Shown: positions 34,949 through 49,239, counted from the stretch's first letter. The stretch: DNA of 64,000 nucleotides from Rhodothermia bacterium (GCA_017303715.1 JAFLBZ010000012.1:1-64000); one strand, 5' to 3'. The notes: generated by a model not told the origin, from the sequence alone. Numbers and translations: made by a program.

Positions 34949-35980
34949 CTATTTAAGCAATGTCACCGATTTTGTCTGGGCAAAGTTTGCACCTTGTACG
35001 CGGTAGAAATACAAGCCACTCGGTAATCCCGCTGCGTTGAAGTTAAATTGGGTTGTACCCGCTGAAAGATTTCCGTTGTGGAGATTACGCACTTCTTGCC
35101 CCAGTGCATTATAAACCGAAACCCGTACTTGTTGTGCCGCTGCAAGGGTCAACTCAAACGAGGTGGACGGATTAAACGGGTTCGGATAGGCGCTGCTCAG
35201 GGTATAGTCTTCTGGCAATTCATCCCGATCCGAGGCGGTGGCAACGGAGGTAACCTCAATGGTCAAGTCGTCAATGGCTAAGCCTTCGTCGCTTCCTGCT
35301 GCATTGTTATCTCGCCAGCGAAACATAATTTCTTGTCCGGGTTGCAGATTTACAGTAAAATCCGAGGAAAGGGTGCGGCGATTGGCGGTTACATTCCCGT
35401 CCATTGTAGCAGCAACAGTACCAAAACTGGGCGCAATAAAGAGTAGGCCATTGACATTCGTCCAACTTCCAGTAGTTGGAGAGATAACGGTAGTACCTGT
35501 CTGGAAGGCAACGATCAAACTGTCTGTTGAGTTTGTTGATCCCCCGCCGTCACGCCATTGTTCGCCAGTATAGGTGATTTTCATGGTAGCAATGGCCTGA
35601 CTGGTATTATTAACCATTCTTACCCCATAGAACTGGTTACCTGTACTTCCGGAACCTAAAGAACCTAATGCTCTGTCTGCTAATCCGACAGTACCATAAT
35701 TATAAACAGAACCAGAGTTACCGGAGCCATCGCAAACGCCGTATTTTAGAACGGCAGTTGTGGAGGCAGGGTTGTTTAGAACACCAGCATACCAGTTAGC
35801 TAAAGTAGAGTTGTCTGTCCATGTGGCGGTATTAAAGCAGTTACCTGAACCCGTAGGGCTGGCTAAGTTGTCAAAGTTTGTTGTATAAACAACGCCATTT
35901 GTTGCTGTAATTGAAACCTGCGCCCACACATTTGGCGCTAAGAACAATGTGATTGCAAAAAAATGTATCCACTTTTTCAT
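34949..35980 (-). CDS. Secreted protein with T9SS type A C-terminal sorting domain
   Basis: The protein has 343 residues. A signal peptide covers 1-21 (MKKWIHFFAITLF, then VWAQ). The middle (about 25-255) is a beta-rich domain with many N, G and T, unidentified. The last 80 residues are a type IX secretion sorting domain: YPNPFNPSTSFELTL, then VRVSVYNALGQEV, then GLPSGLYFYRVQG and a final KSVTLLK. It should cross the outer membrane through T9SS and be anchored or released. The start is the ATG at 35980 directly before the signal; an earlier in-frame start would add 86 unrelated residues. Confidence 0.88.
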   Translation of the reverse strand: MKKWIHFFAITLFLAPNVWAQVSITATNGVVYTTNFDNLASPTGSGNCFNTATWTDNSTLANWYAGVLNNPASTTAVLKYGVCDGSGNSGSVYNYGTVGLADRALGSLGSGSTGNQFYGVRMVNNTSQAIATMKITYTGEQWRDGGGSTNSTDSLIVAFQTGTTVISPTTGSWTNVNGLLFIAPSFGTVAATMDGNVTANRRTLSSDFTVNLQPGQEIMFRWRDNNAAGSDEGLAIDDLTIEVTSVATASDRDELPEDYTLSSAYPNPFNPSTSFELTLAAAQQVRVSVYNALGQEVRNLHNGNLSAGTTQFNFNAAGLPSGLYFYRVQGANFAQTKSVTLLK

Positions 35981-36149
35981 GGTCTCTCCTGTTTTTGGTG
36001 AATAAGATTTCTTAAAGTTAATGGATGTTCTGCCATGTAGCAAGTTTCCGGTATTGTTTTTTTGTAACCCCCGTATAAATAGCGGTGGAAAAAACGCAAG
36101 CGAAGGGATCATTGCCCTAATCTTCCCTAATCTTTTACGATCAACGTTC

Positions 36150-37358
36150 TTACTTTTTGACCACCACCAGTTCCAAACGTCTGTTTTTGGCACGTCCTTC
36201 TTCTGTCGAGTTGTCGGTAACGGGCTTTTCGGGGCCAAATCCTTCTATGCGGACAATTCTGGTTGCAGAAACACCCTCCGCGATAAGGCGCGTTTTGACG
36301 GCTTCGGCTCGTTCCAAAGAAAGTGCCTTGTTGCGAGCAGTTGCACCTACATTATCCGTATGACCTTCCAGTGCCACTTCGGTAGTTGGGTAAGCGTTTA
36401 GGATGGCCACCAAGTCTTGAATCGTTTTTTCGGATTCTGGCGTTAGCTGGGTATTGCCAAAAACAAAGTTCAGGTTGTCAAAAACAAATGTTTTAGGTGG
36501 TACTGCAAGCCGATCTTCAAGAAAATGCGATAGTGCATAATTGATCGTTCCTTGGACCAAGTCTAATTGGTTTCCGTCTGGCAGAGCGACCGTTTCTGTG
36601 TTGGGTTTTTCGGCAACGTCTGATGTTGTGGTTATATGGGTGCTTTGTGCAGCCTCTGGTGCTTTTGAACTACGGCCAAAAGGGGAAAATAAGGCGATAG
36701 CTCCCAAAATGAAGCCAATAAACAAGAGCGGCAGGCCAAATCGCGCCCAAAGCCCCCGTTTTTCCTGTTCAACCGGTTGTTTTACTTCAACTGCGGTAGG
36801 AGAAACCGCCTGTGGTCTTTGGTTCAACCCTAAAAGACCCAAGAAAGTGGCGGGGACTAGGGTGGCTAAATCCTCTTTTTGAGCGGAAAGATAATTTCCT
36901 AATGCGGCAGGCGTAAGTGTACTCGTTTCACGTTGGAGTAAGGCCAAAGCCCAAGGTGCAAGTAAACTGGTTAAACTCTGACTGGAGAAATTCCGAATAC
37001 CACTCACTTTAGCAACTTCGTTCACCACGCGGTCTGCCCGCTGCTGACCTCCAAAAAGGTGTCGTAACAAAGACCGACCATGCCGGATCAGTCCTCTGGC
37101 AGCGACTTCGTCTTTTACCGTATGGGGGATTTCGGTTAAGAGCGAAGCCGGATAGTGCCCTTCGTTTAATAAGGATACAAGGCGACTCCTCCCATCCGCT
37201 GTTTCGGAAAGATGAACCAATCCTCCCAAAAGTGCCGGAACCACCTGTTCGATGGCTTTTTCTGTTTTTTGAGGTTGTTCTCCAAATAATTGGGCAATCC
37301 CACGAATGATTTCTGGGGTAAAATGTGCCCTAAACTGGTTGATGAATGTTGTTGACAT
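36150..37358 (-). CDS. DUF937-OmpA fusion envelope protein
   Basis: The protein has 402 residues. Residues 1-180 are a DUF937-like helical domain (AIEQVVPALLGGLVHLSET, with repeats rich in L, A and G). A transmembrane segment lies around 208-228 (LPLLFIGFILGAIALFSPFG). Residues 285-400 are an OmpA peptidoglycan-binding domain with FDNLNFVFGNTQLTPESEK, LEGHTDNVGA and RNKALSLERAEAVKTRLI, with the conserved diaminopimelate-binding Asp and Arg in TDN and R. The OmpA part should lie in the periplasm and the DUF937 part in the cytoplasm. DUF937 fused to OmpA is known in Bacteroidota; its function is not. Confidence 0.88.
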   Translation of the reverse strand: MSTTFINQFRAHFTPEIIRGIAQLFGEQPQKTEKAIEQVVPALLGGLVHLSETADGRSRLVSLLNEGHYPASLLTEIPHTVKDEVAARGLIRHGRSLLRHLFGGQQRADRVVNEVAKVSGIRNFSSQSLTSLLAPWALALLQRETSTLTPAALGNYLSAQKEDLATLVPATFLGLLGLNQRPQAVSPTAVEVKQPVEQEKRGLWARFGLPLLFIGFILGAIALFSPFGRSSKAPEAAQSTHITTTSDVAEKPNTETVALPDGNQLDLVQGTINYALSHFLEDRLAVPPKTFVFDNLNFVFGNTQLTPESEKTIQDLVAILNAYPTTEVALEGHTDNVGATARNKALSLERAEAVKTRLIAEGVSATRIVRIEGFGPEKPVTDNSTEEGRAKNRRLELVVVKK

Positions 37359-37458
37359 AATAAGTTGTTAAAAATCAAGCGAAATCCGCAACATCGGTCT
37401 AAATTACCCTTGGCCTCTATAGAATGCAATGAATTTTGGCCGATTTGCGAAGGCAGTC

Positions 37459-39363
37459 CTATTCATTCACCAATGGCATTGGCCGATGTTTCCGCAAGAG
37501 AACCATCAGTACAGAAATGTCTGCCGGAGAAACACCCGAAATACGTGACGCTTGCCCTAGATTTTGCGGACGAATTTTGGCCAGTTTCTCGCGGGCTTCG
37601 AGTGTGATGTTTTTGACTTGTGTAAAATCAAAACTGTCCGGAATTAACCAGCGCTCTTTCTCCGCCGAGAGGCCCACCAATTCCCGCTCCTTCTCCATGT
37701 AACCCGCATACTTGATTTCGATCTCGGCTAATTCAGCGGCATTTTCCATCCCTGCAAGTGGTAGAACCAGTTCATCATAAGTGCCAATTGCCTTCAATAA
37801 CCCTACAACTGCCACTTGTGGGCGCAAGGCCAATCGCTCAAGGCGTGTAGGGGCTTGGATTGGCGCTGTCCCAACAGAGGTAAGATACGGATTTACAACT
37901 TCTGGCTGGACGTTAACCGTTTTTAAATTGTGCAAGGTCGCGCTAAGTGCAGACCGTTTTTGCTGCATTCGTGTTAAACGCACTTGGGAAGCAAGCCCTA
38001 AACGATACCCAATCTCGGTTAGGCGCAAATCTGCCGTGTCTTGTCGTAGCGTAAGCCGATGCTCAGCCCTACTGGTGAACATACGGTACGGCTCGTCTGT
38101 CCCTTTTGCCACCAAGTCATCAATCAAAACACCAATATAGGCTTGAGAACGGTCAAAAATGACAGGCTCCTGATGGTTCAATTTCTGTACGGCATTAATT
38201 CCGGCCATCATGCCTTGTACGGCTGCTTCTTCGTATCCTGTAGTTCCATTTATCTGCCCTGCAAAAAACAACCCCTCCACCCTTTTAGTCTCTAAAGAAT
38301 AACGCAATTGATATGGCGGAAAGTAGTCATATTCGATGGCATAGCCCGGTCGCAGAAGGTGGGCATCTGCCAAGCCCGGAATCTGTCGTAATGCCGCAAA
38401 TTGTACATCCTCCGGTAAACTTGTCGAAAAACCATTGATGTAAACCTCGTGCGTGTGAAGACCTTCCGGCTCTACAAAAATCTGATGACGGTCTTTGTCT
38501 GCAAAACGATTGATTTTGTCCTCGATCGAGGGACAATACCGAGGACCACGGCCAGCAATCGTCCCATTAAACATGGGGCTACGGTCAAAACCCGTCCGAA
38601 GTGTATCGTGTACAGGCAGGTTGGTATAGGTCAGCCAACACGAACGTGTCTCGGTCGGGAGTCTATCGGTCATAAATGAAAATGGGCGCGGATCTGGGTC
38701 TCCCGTTTGTTCTTCCATCGCATCATAATGGATGGTGCGTCCATCCACGCGGGGTGGGGTTCCCGTCTTAAGCCTACCCACCTCAAATCCCAATTGCTCC
38801 AGCGAGGCCGTAAGTCCGGTAGCTGCTCGTTCGCCACTTCGCCCGCCACCATATTGCTTATCCCCAATATGGATGGTTCCATTCAAAAAAGTGCCATTGG
38901 TCAGGATAACGGCTGGTGCAAAAAAAGCTTGGCCTGTCTGTACACGCACCCCCACCACCTTATGACCTTCGGTCAATACCTCGGTGGTCATGTCTTGGCG
39001 CATGAAAAGGTTCGGTACCTGCTCCAAGGCTTCACGAATCGCTTGTGCATATGCCATCCGATCTGACTGCGCACGCGGACTCCAAACAGCCGGGCCTTTT
39101 GACCGATTGAGCATCTTAAATTGAATCCCCGTTTCATCGGTCACCTGCCCCATCAATCCACCTAAAGCATCAATCTCACGAACCAATTGACCCTTCCCAA
39201 TCCCACCAATTGCTGGATTGCAAGACATTTGGCCAATCGTATTCAGGTTCATGGTAATTAATAACGTACGAGCGCCCATTTTACTCGCCGCCCAAGCCGC
39301 CTCTGCACCTGCATGGCCGGCTCCTACGACAATAACATCATATTGAAAATAACTTCTACTCAT
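37459..39363 (-). CDS. mnmG: tRNA uridine-5-carboxymethylaminomethyl modification enzyme MnmG (GidA)
   Basis: The protein has 634 residues. It works with MnmE to install the cmnm5 group on U34 of several tRNAs, using FAD, NADH and methylenetetrahydrofolate. The FAD-binding motif is [14 protein letters not shown] at the N-terminus. [34 protein letters not shown] and [11 protein letters not shown] are family signatures. The C-terminal helical domain contains [12 protein letters not shown], the MnmE- and tRNA-binding region. Length is normal. Folate dependence links it loosely to folA/thyA elsewhere in the window. Confidence 0.98.
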   Translation of the reverse strand: MSRSYFQYDVIVVGAGHAGAEAAWAASKMGARTLLITMNLNTIGQMSCNPAIGGIGKGQLVREIDALGGLMGQVTDETGIQFKMLNRSKGPAVWSPRAQSDRMAYAQAIREALEQVPNLFMRQDMTTEVLTEGHKVVGVRVQTGQAFFAPAVILTNGTFLNGTIHIGDKQYGGGRSGERAATGLTASLEQLGFEVGRLKTGTPPRVDGRTIHYDAMEEQTGDPDPRPFSFMTDRLPTETRSCWLTYTNLPVHDTLRTGFDRSPMFNGTIAGRGPRYCPSIEDKINRFADKDRHQIFVEPEGLHTHEVYINGFSTSLPEDVQFAALRQIPGLADAHLLRPGYAIEYDYFPPYQLRYSLETKRVEGLFFAGQINGTTGYEEAAVQGMMAGINAVQKLNHQEPVIFDRSQAYIGVLIDDLVAKGTDEPYRMFTSRAEHRLTLRQDTADLRLTEIGYRLGLASQVRLTRMQQKRSALSATLHNLKTVNVQPEVVNPYLTSVGTAPIQAPTRLERLALRPQVAVVGLLKAIGTYDELVLPLAGMENAAELAEIEIKYAGYMEKERELVGLSAEKERWLIPDSFDFTQVKNITLEAREKLAKIRPQNLGQASRISGVSPADISVLMVLLRKHRPMPLVNE

Positions 39364-39568
39364 GTTAAATCATCTTAACGTTTTTTATCCGGCAATGCCT
39401 AATATTTTTTTGGGGAAACGATACGGATCATGTTGACATCGCCAAACTTAACAAAGAAGGTACTTCTAAAAATAGTGTGCTTCGGTTTTGCGACAATCCC
39501 CATCTTTAAAGGTGCAAAACGTTCTACTGGAAGGAGGCGTAACCCCTCAATAAGCGACTAACAGCAAG

Positions 39569-39597
39569 AAAGGGGCAACCAAAATGAATGCCCCTTA
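39569..39597 (-). terminator. Terminator after the PASTA gene
   Basis: AAGGGGCA (39570-39577) pairs with TGCCCCTT (39589-39596) over an 11-base loop. On the minus strand the stem is followed by TCTTGCTG, a weak U tail. It lies 20 bases beyond the PASTA-gene stop. Confidence 0.65.
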
Positions 39598-39616
39598 AAA
39601 TCAACCAAGCCCGTGG

Positions 39617-40534
39617 TTAATTGCCGCCATCACGCTTGGGTGCAGGTGGAGGCGTAACGGGCGGAGTAACCGGAGGCGGCTGAACAACTTCTGGCTCCTC
39701 CTCAACCTCCGGACGGTTCACGGGGGTCTCTTCCGGATCCGGCTCCTCTACCGGAGGATTCCCTAAGAACACGCGAACAACATCGTTTACGCGAAGACGT
39801 GATCCCGGACCAGGCGATTGTGACGTGATGGACGTCGTCTTACCATCATTATAAGCTACACTTATGCGCAGTTGGTACTTACGTAGCAATGTTTGTGCAT
39901 CCGTGAGAGAGCGGCCAGAAAGGTCGGGGATCGGTGGAGTCTTATAATTAAGGCTAATCCATAATGTTATCGGTGTCCCCGTCTTAACCGAAACACGGGG
40001 CTGTGGGTCTTGCCGAATAACAGTCCCTTTAGAAAGTTGCGATGTAGAATCTTGTCGGATTTGACCAATCTGAAGCCCCATCTCTTTAAGCCGCATCTCT
40101 GCCTGCTGATCTAGTAACATCGTTACGTTCGGGACTTCTACAAATCGTCTCGATTCACTGTTAACAAATAGGATAATATGCCTACCCGGTTTTACGTGAC
40201 TTTGCGCCACCGGTCGTTGCTCCCCCACAACACCAACAGGAAAGGCCGGATTGTGGAACTGCTCTCTAGCCTCTACTATAAATCCTGCTTCTTCTAACAT
40301 GGCAATGGCACGTTCTTTTGGCATATTGACCACATTGGGAACTTCCATAGAACGTCCTTGCATCGTGTACCAAGGCAAAATAAGAAAGTGCATCAAGACA
40401 AATAGGCCAATCAAAACACCAAAAATGCCAAAAATGCCCAACCAAAAGGTTTTGGTCTTGAGTACCTCCTTAATGTCATCCCACGTTACTTCTCCAACTG
40501 AAGAAAGGTTTAGGAAGTTCGTCTTTATCCGCAT
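39617..40534 (-). CDS. PASTA-domain membrane protein without kinase
   Basis: The protein has 305 residues. A short cytoplasmic N-terminus precedes one transmembrane segment (about 32-54, FWLGIFGIFGVLIGLFVLM). Three PASTA repeats follow at about 62-130, 132-203 and 205-265, each starting near VPNV or IPDL and ending in a V-x-L strand. The last 40 residues are Pro/Glu/Val-rich. PASTA domains bind peptidoglycan or muropeptides in Ser/Thr kinases and class A PBPs. Here no kinase or transpeptidase domain is attached, as is usual for Bacteroidota PASTA proteins. It may sense or organise the cell wall. Confidence 0.88.
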   Translation of the reverse strand: MRIKTNFLNLSSVGEVTWDDIKEVLKTKTFWLGIFGIFGVLIGLFVLMHFLILPWYTMQGRSMEVPNVVNMPKERAIAMLEEAGFIVEAREQFHNPAFPVGVVGEQRPVAQSHVKPGRHIILFVNSESRRFVEVPNVTMLLDQQAEMRLKEMGLQIGQIRQDSTSQLSKGTVIRQDPQPRVSVKTGTPITLWISLNYKTPPIPDLSGRSLTDAQTLLRKYQLRISVAYNDGKTTSITSQSPGPGSRLRVNDVVRVFLGNPPVEEPDPEETPVNRPEVEEEPEVVQPPPVTPPVTPPPAPKRDGGN

Positions 40535-41004
40535 ACAAGTTTAGGCTACAAAGTGGATGGATATTTTAAACATATAATATAAGGACAACAATAGGATAGC
40601 TACTTTGAAAAACATTATCAATTGTGGAAATCAAGAGCTTAATTCTATCATACGGCAAACCCCTATACCTGCTATTTGCCCTCCATCGGTAAAAAAACAG
40701 CATACAGCAAGACTGAAAAACGTTTTTCGTGGAGAGGCGATAAAGGAATGGCAAAGGTTTTGTTGGGAATGAAGGAGTCGGTTGCATCCAGTATCTTTTT
40801 TGCCGTATTATGCTTGTCCGCTCAAAAACAGCGGTAAGGCGACAAAGCCAAAAGCTTTAAAGCCTTCTCTTTAAAAGATTGAATTTGATAGTGAAGTAAA
40901 AAAGAAGATATTTTTTCCTATTGACTTTCCTGCAAATTTATTCTTACATTACCGTTCTGTGTAAAAATTGAAATTCTGAAAAGCGCAAGCAAATAAACTC
41001 TAAA

Positions 41005-41067
41005 GTTGAAGTGATTGTGAAACGCAAAAAAAACACTTGACTTTTGATTTTAAATGTAGTAACTTGC
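41005..41067 (+). promoter_or_regulatory. rRNA promoter P1 with upstream element
   Basis: The upstream element GTTGAAGTGATTGTGAAAC begins at 41005 and runs through an A-tract into TTGAC (41037-41041). After an 18-base spacer comes TAACTTGC (41060-41067). Counted from TTG, the gap to TAnnTTG is 20, matching the Bacteroidota sigma-factor consensus. It repeats almost exactly at P2. Confidence 0.8.
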
Positions 41068-41099
41068 TTTTCTGGATTAAAATTCAGAACGCCGAAGTA

Positions 41100-41111
41100 G
41101 TTCTTGATAAG
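41100..41111 (+). promoter_or_regulatory. BoxA-like antitermination sequence after P1
   Basis: GTTCTTGATAAG, similar to the second copy GTTCTTTGATAAG and to the rRNA boxA (GCTCTTTAA) of other bacteria. It lies 32 bases after the -7 box of P1. Confidence 0.5.
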
Positions 41112-41153
41112 TTTGTGAAGGTTTGTGGGGAAAAGATGATTAGATTTGTGAAA

Positions 41154-41215
41154 GTTGAAGTGATTGTGAAACACAAAAAAACACTTGACAAGTCGAAAAT
41201 AAAAACGTAACTTAC
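41154..41215 (+). promoter_or_regulatory. rRNA promoter P2, near-identical copy of P1
   Basis: The upstream element again begins GTTGAAGTGATTGTGAAAC at 41154, one A shorter in the A-tract, leading to TTGAC (41185-41189), an 18-base spacer and TAACTTAC (41208-41215). The spacer itself is not conserved, while boxes and spacing are, which supports function. Confidence 0.8.
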
Positions 41216-41260
41216 AAGCCCTAAACAAAATGTCGAGATAATGCTTCGACACGTAAAAAA

Positions 41261-41273
41261 GTTCTTTGATAAG
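41261..41273 (+). promoter_or_regulatory. BoxA-like antitermination sequence before 16S
   Basis: GTTCTTTGATAAG lies 66 bases before the 16S start. Related GTTCTTT sequences recur after 16S (43012) and before 23S (43266). Confidence 0.55.
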
Positions 41274-41338
41274 ATTGGAGATATAGCGAGGCTCAGTCAA
41301 TTTAAAAGATGAAATTGGCAAATAGCAAAAAATACTTT

Positions 41339-42861
<1,523 letters not shown>

Positions 42862-43051
42862 AAGAGCAAAGCGTATTTATACGCAAAACAAGGTGGTTCA
42901 CACTTCTCCGAGTGTGTTACTGCCGGTCTGTTTGCCCTTTATCGAAGTCTTGATTAAGTTCGGCTTCAATTAGATTGGGTCTCGCTATATCTCTCTCTTA
43001 TTCAATTACATGTTCTTTTATGATCGTGAGGGGTTGCATACCAAGTTTATT

Positions 43052-43125
<74 letters not shown>

Positions 43126-43169
43126 CAGTGCAGTCTCTGCACGACCTCTTCTGAGGGCCGCAATCAGGC

Positions 43170-43242
43170 GGGGATATAGCTCAGTTGGTAGAGCACCTGC
43201 TTTGCACGCAGGGGGTCAGGAGTTCGAGTCTCCTTATCTCCA
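43170..43242 (+). tRNA. tRNA-Ala (anticodon TGC)
   Basis: The acceptor GGGGATA pairs with TATCTCC, the anticodon loop is TTTGCAC and the T-arm contains AGTTCGAGTCT. It is the second spacer tRNA, the usual Ile-Ala pair. CCA is not encoded. Confidence 0.97.
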
Positions 43243-43265
43243 CAAATCTGTCTAAAGACAGATCC

Positions 43266-43276
43266 GTTCTTTGACG
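43266..43276 (+). promoter_or_regulatory. BoxA-like sequence before 23S
   Basis: GTTCTTTGACG, matching the leader copies. Placed in the spacer between tRNA-Ala and 23S, as expected for rrn antitermination signals. Confidence 0.5.
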
Positions 43277-43458
43277 TAATGTAAGGTTCTGCAAAAAGTA
43301 AAGATTGCGCTTCATAAGATTTGGTTTTGATATCATAAACGGTATCTTTCAATATCTTTGAGGAGTAGCATTCATCGAGTAAGAGTTCTTAGTAACGTAC
43401 CGCTCTAAGCGGTATGAAAATAATAACAAGTGAGAATCTGAGGCGTATAAAGAGGCAT

Positions 43459-46359
<2,901 letters not shown>

Positions 46360-46464
46360 AATGTCTTTTTATACGCTCCACATTCTTTCTTGATGAATGT
46401 TTACGGAGCAGAAACCTTACATTGCGTCAATAGTTTTTGACAGCTTCGCTGAAGCGTCACCGAT

Positions 46465-46579
<115 letters not shown>

Positions 46580-46586
46580 AATTTTG

Positions 46587-46618
46587 AACCCTGATACGTT
46601 TGTGTCAGGGTTTTTTTG
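46587..46618 (+). terminator. Terminator of the rrn operon
   Basis: AACCCTGATAC pairs with GTGTCAGGGTT (one wobble) around a GTTT loop, followed by a T-run, eight bases after 5S. Confidence 0.9.
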
Positions 46619-46845
46619 TTGTATCAAATAGGTAAAGTGGCTTATAGGTTGGAACGCTTTGTCTCTAAAACACTTACTTGGGTGGCATTTTGGTAGAAAG
46701 CCGTTTCTAAACGAACGATAAAATTGAGTAGGTAGGAGGGTTTGCTTCCTATCTTCAAACGTATTCCATAGCCTAATTGTGACTGTCAGGCAAGTGGATT
46801 GCATCAAAATATGCGAGCTGATTAACCGAAAAACGCACATGGGGA

Positions 46846-48216
46846 TCATGCTTTTAGCTGGTTAAGGAACTCGGTTAAGCGTTGAAATAGCATGGGTGCG
46901 AACGTTTCTTGCTCGGGCTTCATGAAAACACTTCTTAGCATCCGCACATGGTTGTTATTGGCTTTTATGTTTGGAAATTGTTGTTGTATGCGCTTGGCCT
47001 TTCCTCTGTAAACGCTTAAGAATACAGGCTCTTGGGGCGAATTCATGGCAACCTCAAAGAGTTTTTGGCTTTGCTCATCAATTTTGCTGGTATCGTCAGA
47101 GTATGGGAAATAAGTAACAATATCTAATTGTGGATTGGTGTAGGCTCCCCAGTTTTTATCTAAAGAAATCAATTCGTGAAAATTTCGCGAGGCGCGGATA
47201 CAGGCTTTCAGGATTGTGCCTAAGCCCGTATTGGCATCAAGAGGGAGGCACTTTAGGGTGAGCCATAATGCGCCAGCAGCGGCTCCAGCACGAGAACATT
47301 CTAAGCTTATTTCGCCGAGATGTAACTCGTTAGAGGTGTAATAGGTGTAGGGGGAGTCGTGGAGGTAGAAGCGGGCTAGGTTGGGATCTCGGAAAAGTAC
47401 TGCACCGCAGCCATATGGTTGTAGCCCATGTTTGTGCGGATCAATCACCACGGAATCGCACTCCGAAATGGCGCGAAGTGCTTTATGCGGGATTATGGGT
47501 GATTCTTCATATGCCAAAAGCGTAAAAAATCCGCCATATGCTGCATCTACGTGAACTCGGAAGTTGTAGCGGTCGCGTAGGGGGAGCAGTTCGTGAATTG
47601 GATCAATAACACCAAGTCCCGTTGTGCCAGCCGTCATTACCACCGTACCAATGTTGTTGGTGCTAAGTTTATCTTCTAAGGCATTTAAGTCTATTTCGCC
47701 GGTTTCTGTGGCTGGAATTTTGACACATTCTATACCTAAAACACCGCACATGCGTTCGTGGGTGTAATGGGCTTCTTCGCTAAAGGCTATTTTCTTGTCT
47801 GGATGGAGACAACGTGCTACCCATAGGGCTTCAAGATTTGCGATAGTTCCGCTACTGGTAAGGTGGCCGAGGGTGTTTTCTGGAAAATGAAACATACGTG
47901 CAAGGTCGCGGATTACATCTTTTTCCATTTCGGAGGTTGGGGGGCCTCCGTCAAGTGCATGGTTGTTTGGATTAATAAACATTGCAGCGAAGTAGGCCAA
48001 CTGTGCGACGGGGTGTGGTGGTTTGAGCATCTGGCCTGCATATCGCGGATGAAAAAACGGATAGTTACCTTCTAACCGTTTTAGGTATTCTGCAAAGGCA
48101 TTGTTTAGGGTTTCTGGGGCGACCTCGGTGGCGGGGTGTGCTTTGTAAGTTCCGAATTGATCTTTCCAAGAATGGATGGCAGAAAAAATCTGCTCTAAGG
48201 TTGGCTTGTAGTCCAT
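46846..48216 (-). CDS. Pyridoxal-phosphate-dependent group II decarboxylase
   Basis: The 456-residue protein belongs to the glutamate/aromatic-amino-acid decarboxylase fold. The PLP lysine is K262 in IDPHKHG, and D224 in HVDAAYGG contacts the pyridine nitrogen. GHLTSSGTIANLEAL and VVMTAGTTGLGVIDP are the usual phosphate-binding and substrate loops. These enzymes decarboxylate an amino acid (tyrosine, aspartate, glutamate or DABA); the substrate cannot be read. It is monocistronic and lies downstream of the rrn operon in opposite orientation. Confidence 0.92.
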   Translation of the reverse strand: MDYKPTLEQIFSAIHSWKDQFGTYKAHPATEVAPETLNNAFAEYLKRLEGNYPFFHPRYAGQMLKPPHPVAQLAYFAAMFINPNNHALDGGPPTSEMEKDVIRDLARMFHFPENTLGHLTSSGTIANLEALWVARCLHPDKKIAFSEEAHYTHERMCGVLGIECVKIPATETGEIDLNALEDKLSTNNIGTVVMTAGTTGLGVIDPIHELLPLRDRYNFRVHVDAAYGGFFTLLAYEESPIIPHKALRAISECDSVVIDPHKHGLQPYGCGAVLFRDPNLARFYLHDSPYTYYTSNELHLGEISLECSRAGAAAGALWLTLKCLPLDANTGLGTILKACIRASRNFHELISLDKNWGAYTNPQLDIVTYFPYSDDTSKIDEQSQKLFEVAMNSPQEPVFLSVYRGKAKRIQQQFPNIKANNNHVRMLRSVFMKPEQETFAPMLFQRLTEFLNQLKA

Positions 48217-48265
48217 AAGTGGCTTTGATGAAAGGAATGGGATAGAAATATTGTGTTTTTAAGGT

Positions 48266-49102
48266 TCAATTTTTTTGTTGATAAACCCTAACATAATCAA
48301 CGATGAACTTCATGGGTGTGTGATCGGGGTTTATGGGGCCGGGCCAGTTTGCCCCCATTGCCAGATTGATGAGCAGGTAAAAGTGCTTGTGGAAGGCGTT
48401 TCCGTCTGGTTCGTTGGCGGTTTCGAGGGCAAAAGTATGGTAAAGCTGGTTGTCGAAGAACCATTTGATTTCATTTTCGTCCCACGTTAAGGCATACAAA
48501 TGGAAGTCGTCCGAGAGTGGTTGTGGGGTTTTGATTGTGCCCCCATTCGATTTGTATTTACCGTCTTTTGGATAATGGATGGTTCCATAGACCGTTTTGG
48601 GATCTCGGTCTCCGATGAATTCTAATAGGTCAATTTCTCCGCACTTGGGCCAACCGACTTTTGTGCGATTGATGCCCATCAACCAAATAGCAGGCCATGC
48701 GCCTTGGCCTGCGGGAACTTTTGCCCGGACTTCTATTCGTCCGAATTTCCAATGGGCTTTTCCCAAAGTGATAAGACTGGCTGAGGTATATTCGGCGGAT
48801 TTTCGTTGCGTCTGCCAAGTTTTTCCATTGGGGTCGTATTTCGGATTGGTAAAGTTTTCTTTACGCCCTTCGATGATCAGGTGGCCATTCTCGACTCGGG
48901 CATTTTCGGTGCGGCTTCGGGTATAATATTGTGACTCCTCGTTTCGGATAAAGCCTTCTTCATAGTCCCATTTGGCGGGATTGGGGCGTCCGTCTTGGTT
49001 GAATTCATCTTGCCATACCAATTCCCAGCCATCAACCGAAGGGGCAATATTGGTGCATCCCGAAAGTGCGAGTAAAAAAAGCAGATATTTTATCATGAGC
49101 AA
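48266..49102 (-). CDS. GH16 beta-glucanase lipoprotein (laminarinase-like)
   Basis: The 278-residue protein has a lipoprotein signal (LLFLLALSGC, Cys16). One GH16 domain follows with the catalytic motif GEIDLLEFIG: nucleophile E156, D158 and acid/base E161. WELVWQDEFNQDG at the start, AGQGAWPAIWLMG and HLYALTWDENEIKWFFDN are typical of bacterial laminarinases and related beta-1,3-glucanases. It acts outside the cytoplasm, probably at the surface. A second ATG two codons in is possible. It is divergent from the DUF5916 gene with 137 bases between, which may share regulation. Confidence 0.93.
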   Translation of the reverse strand: MLMIKYLLFLLALSGCTNIAPSVDGWELVWQDEFNQDGRPNPAKWDYEEGFIRNEESQYYTRSRTENARVENGHLIIEGRKENFTNPKYDPNGKTWQTQRKSAEYTSASLITLGKAHWKFGRIEVRAKVPAGQGAWPAIWLMGINRTKVGWPKCGEIDLLEFIGDRDPKTVYGTIHYPKDGKYKSNGGTIKTPQPLSDDFHLYALTWDENEIKWFFDNQLYHTFALETANEPDGNAFHKHFYLLINLAMGANWPGPINPDHTPMKFIVDYVRVYQQKN

Positions 49103-49239
49103 TATTTGGAACTTTTGTCGAAGCGGTGAACCGGAAAACGTAACCTATTGTACAGAAGGTTTGTCTCTATTTTAAACAACCCGTTGATCCAGCATTGGTT
49201 TTACGTGCCCTCTACCCTGTATTTACCCACTAAGATAAG

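Larger units (their letters stand above)
40535..41338. other. Long intergenic region and rrn promoter region
   Basis: No gene is supported. The left 400 bases are AT-rich with a 14-base palindrome GAAAAACGTTTTTC at 40715-40728. The right 340 bases carry two tandem copies of the rRNA promoter module and boxA-like sequences, described separately. A hairpin TGTCGA/TCGACA lies at 41231-41251 between the second promoter and its boxA. Confidence 0.6.

Noticed and set aside
40566-40787. 73-codon minus-strand frame upstream of the PASTA gene
   Set aside because: No protein-like pattern; it covers AT-rich promoter DNA and a palindrome.
43164-43352. Minus-strand frame with ETRTPDPLRAKQVL
   Set aside because: It is the antisense of tRNA-Ala. 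This exact peptide is a well-known false annotation in many genomes.
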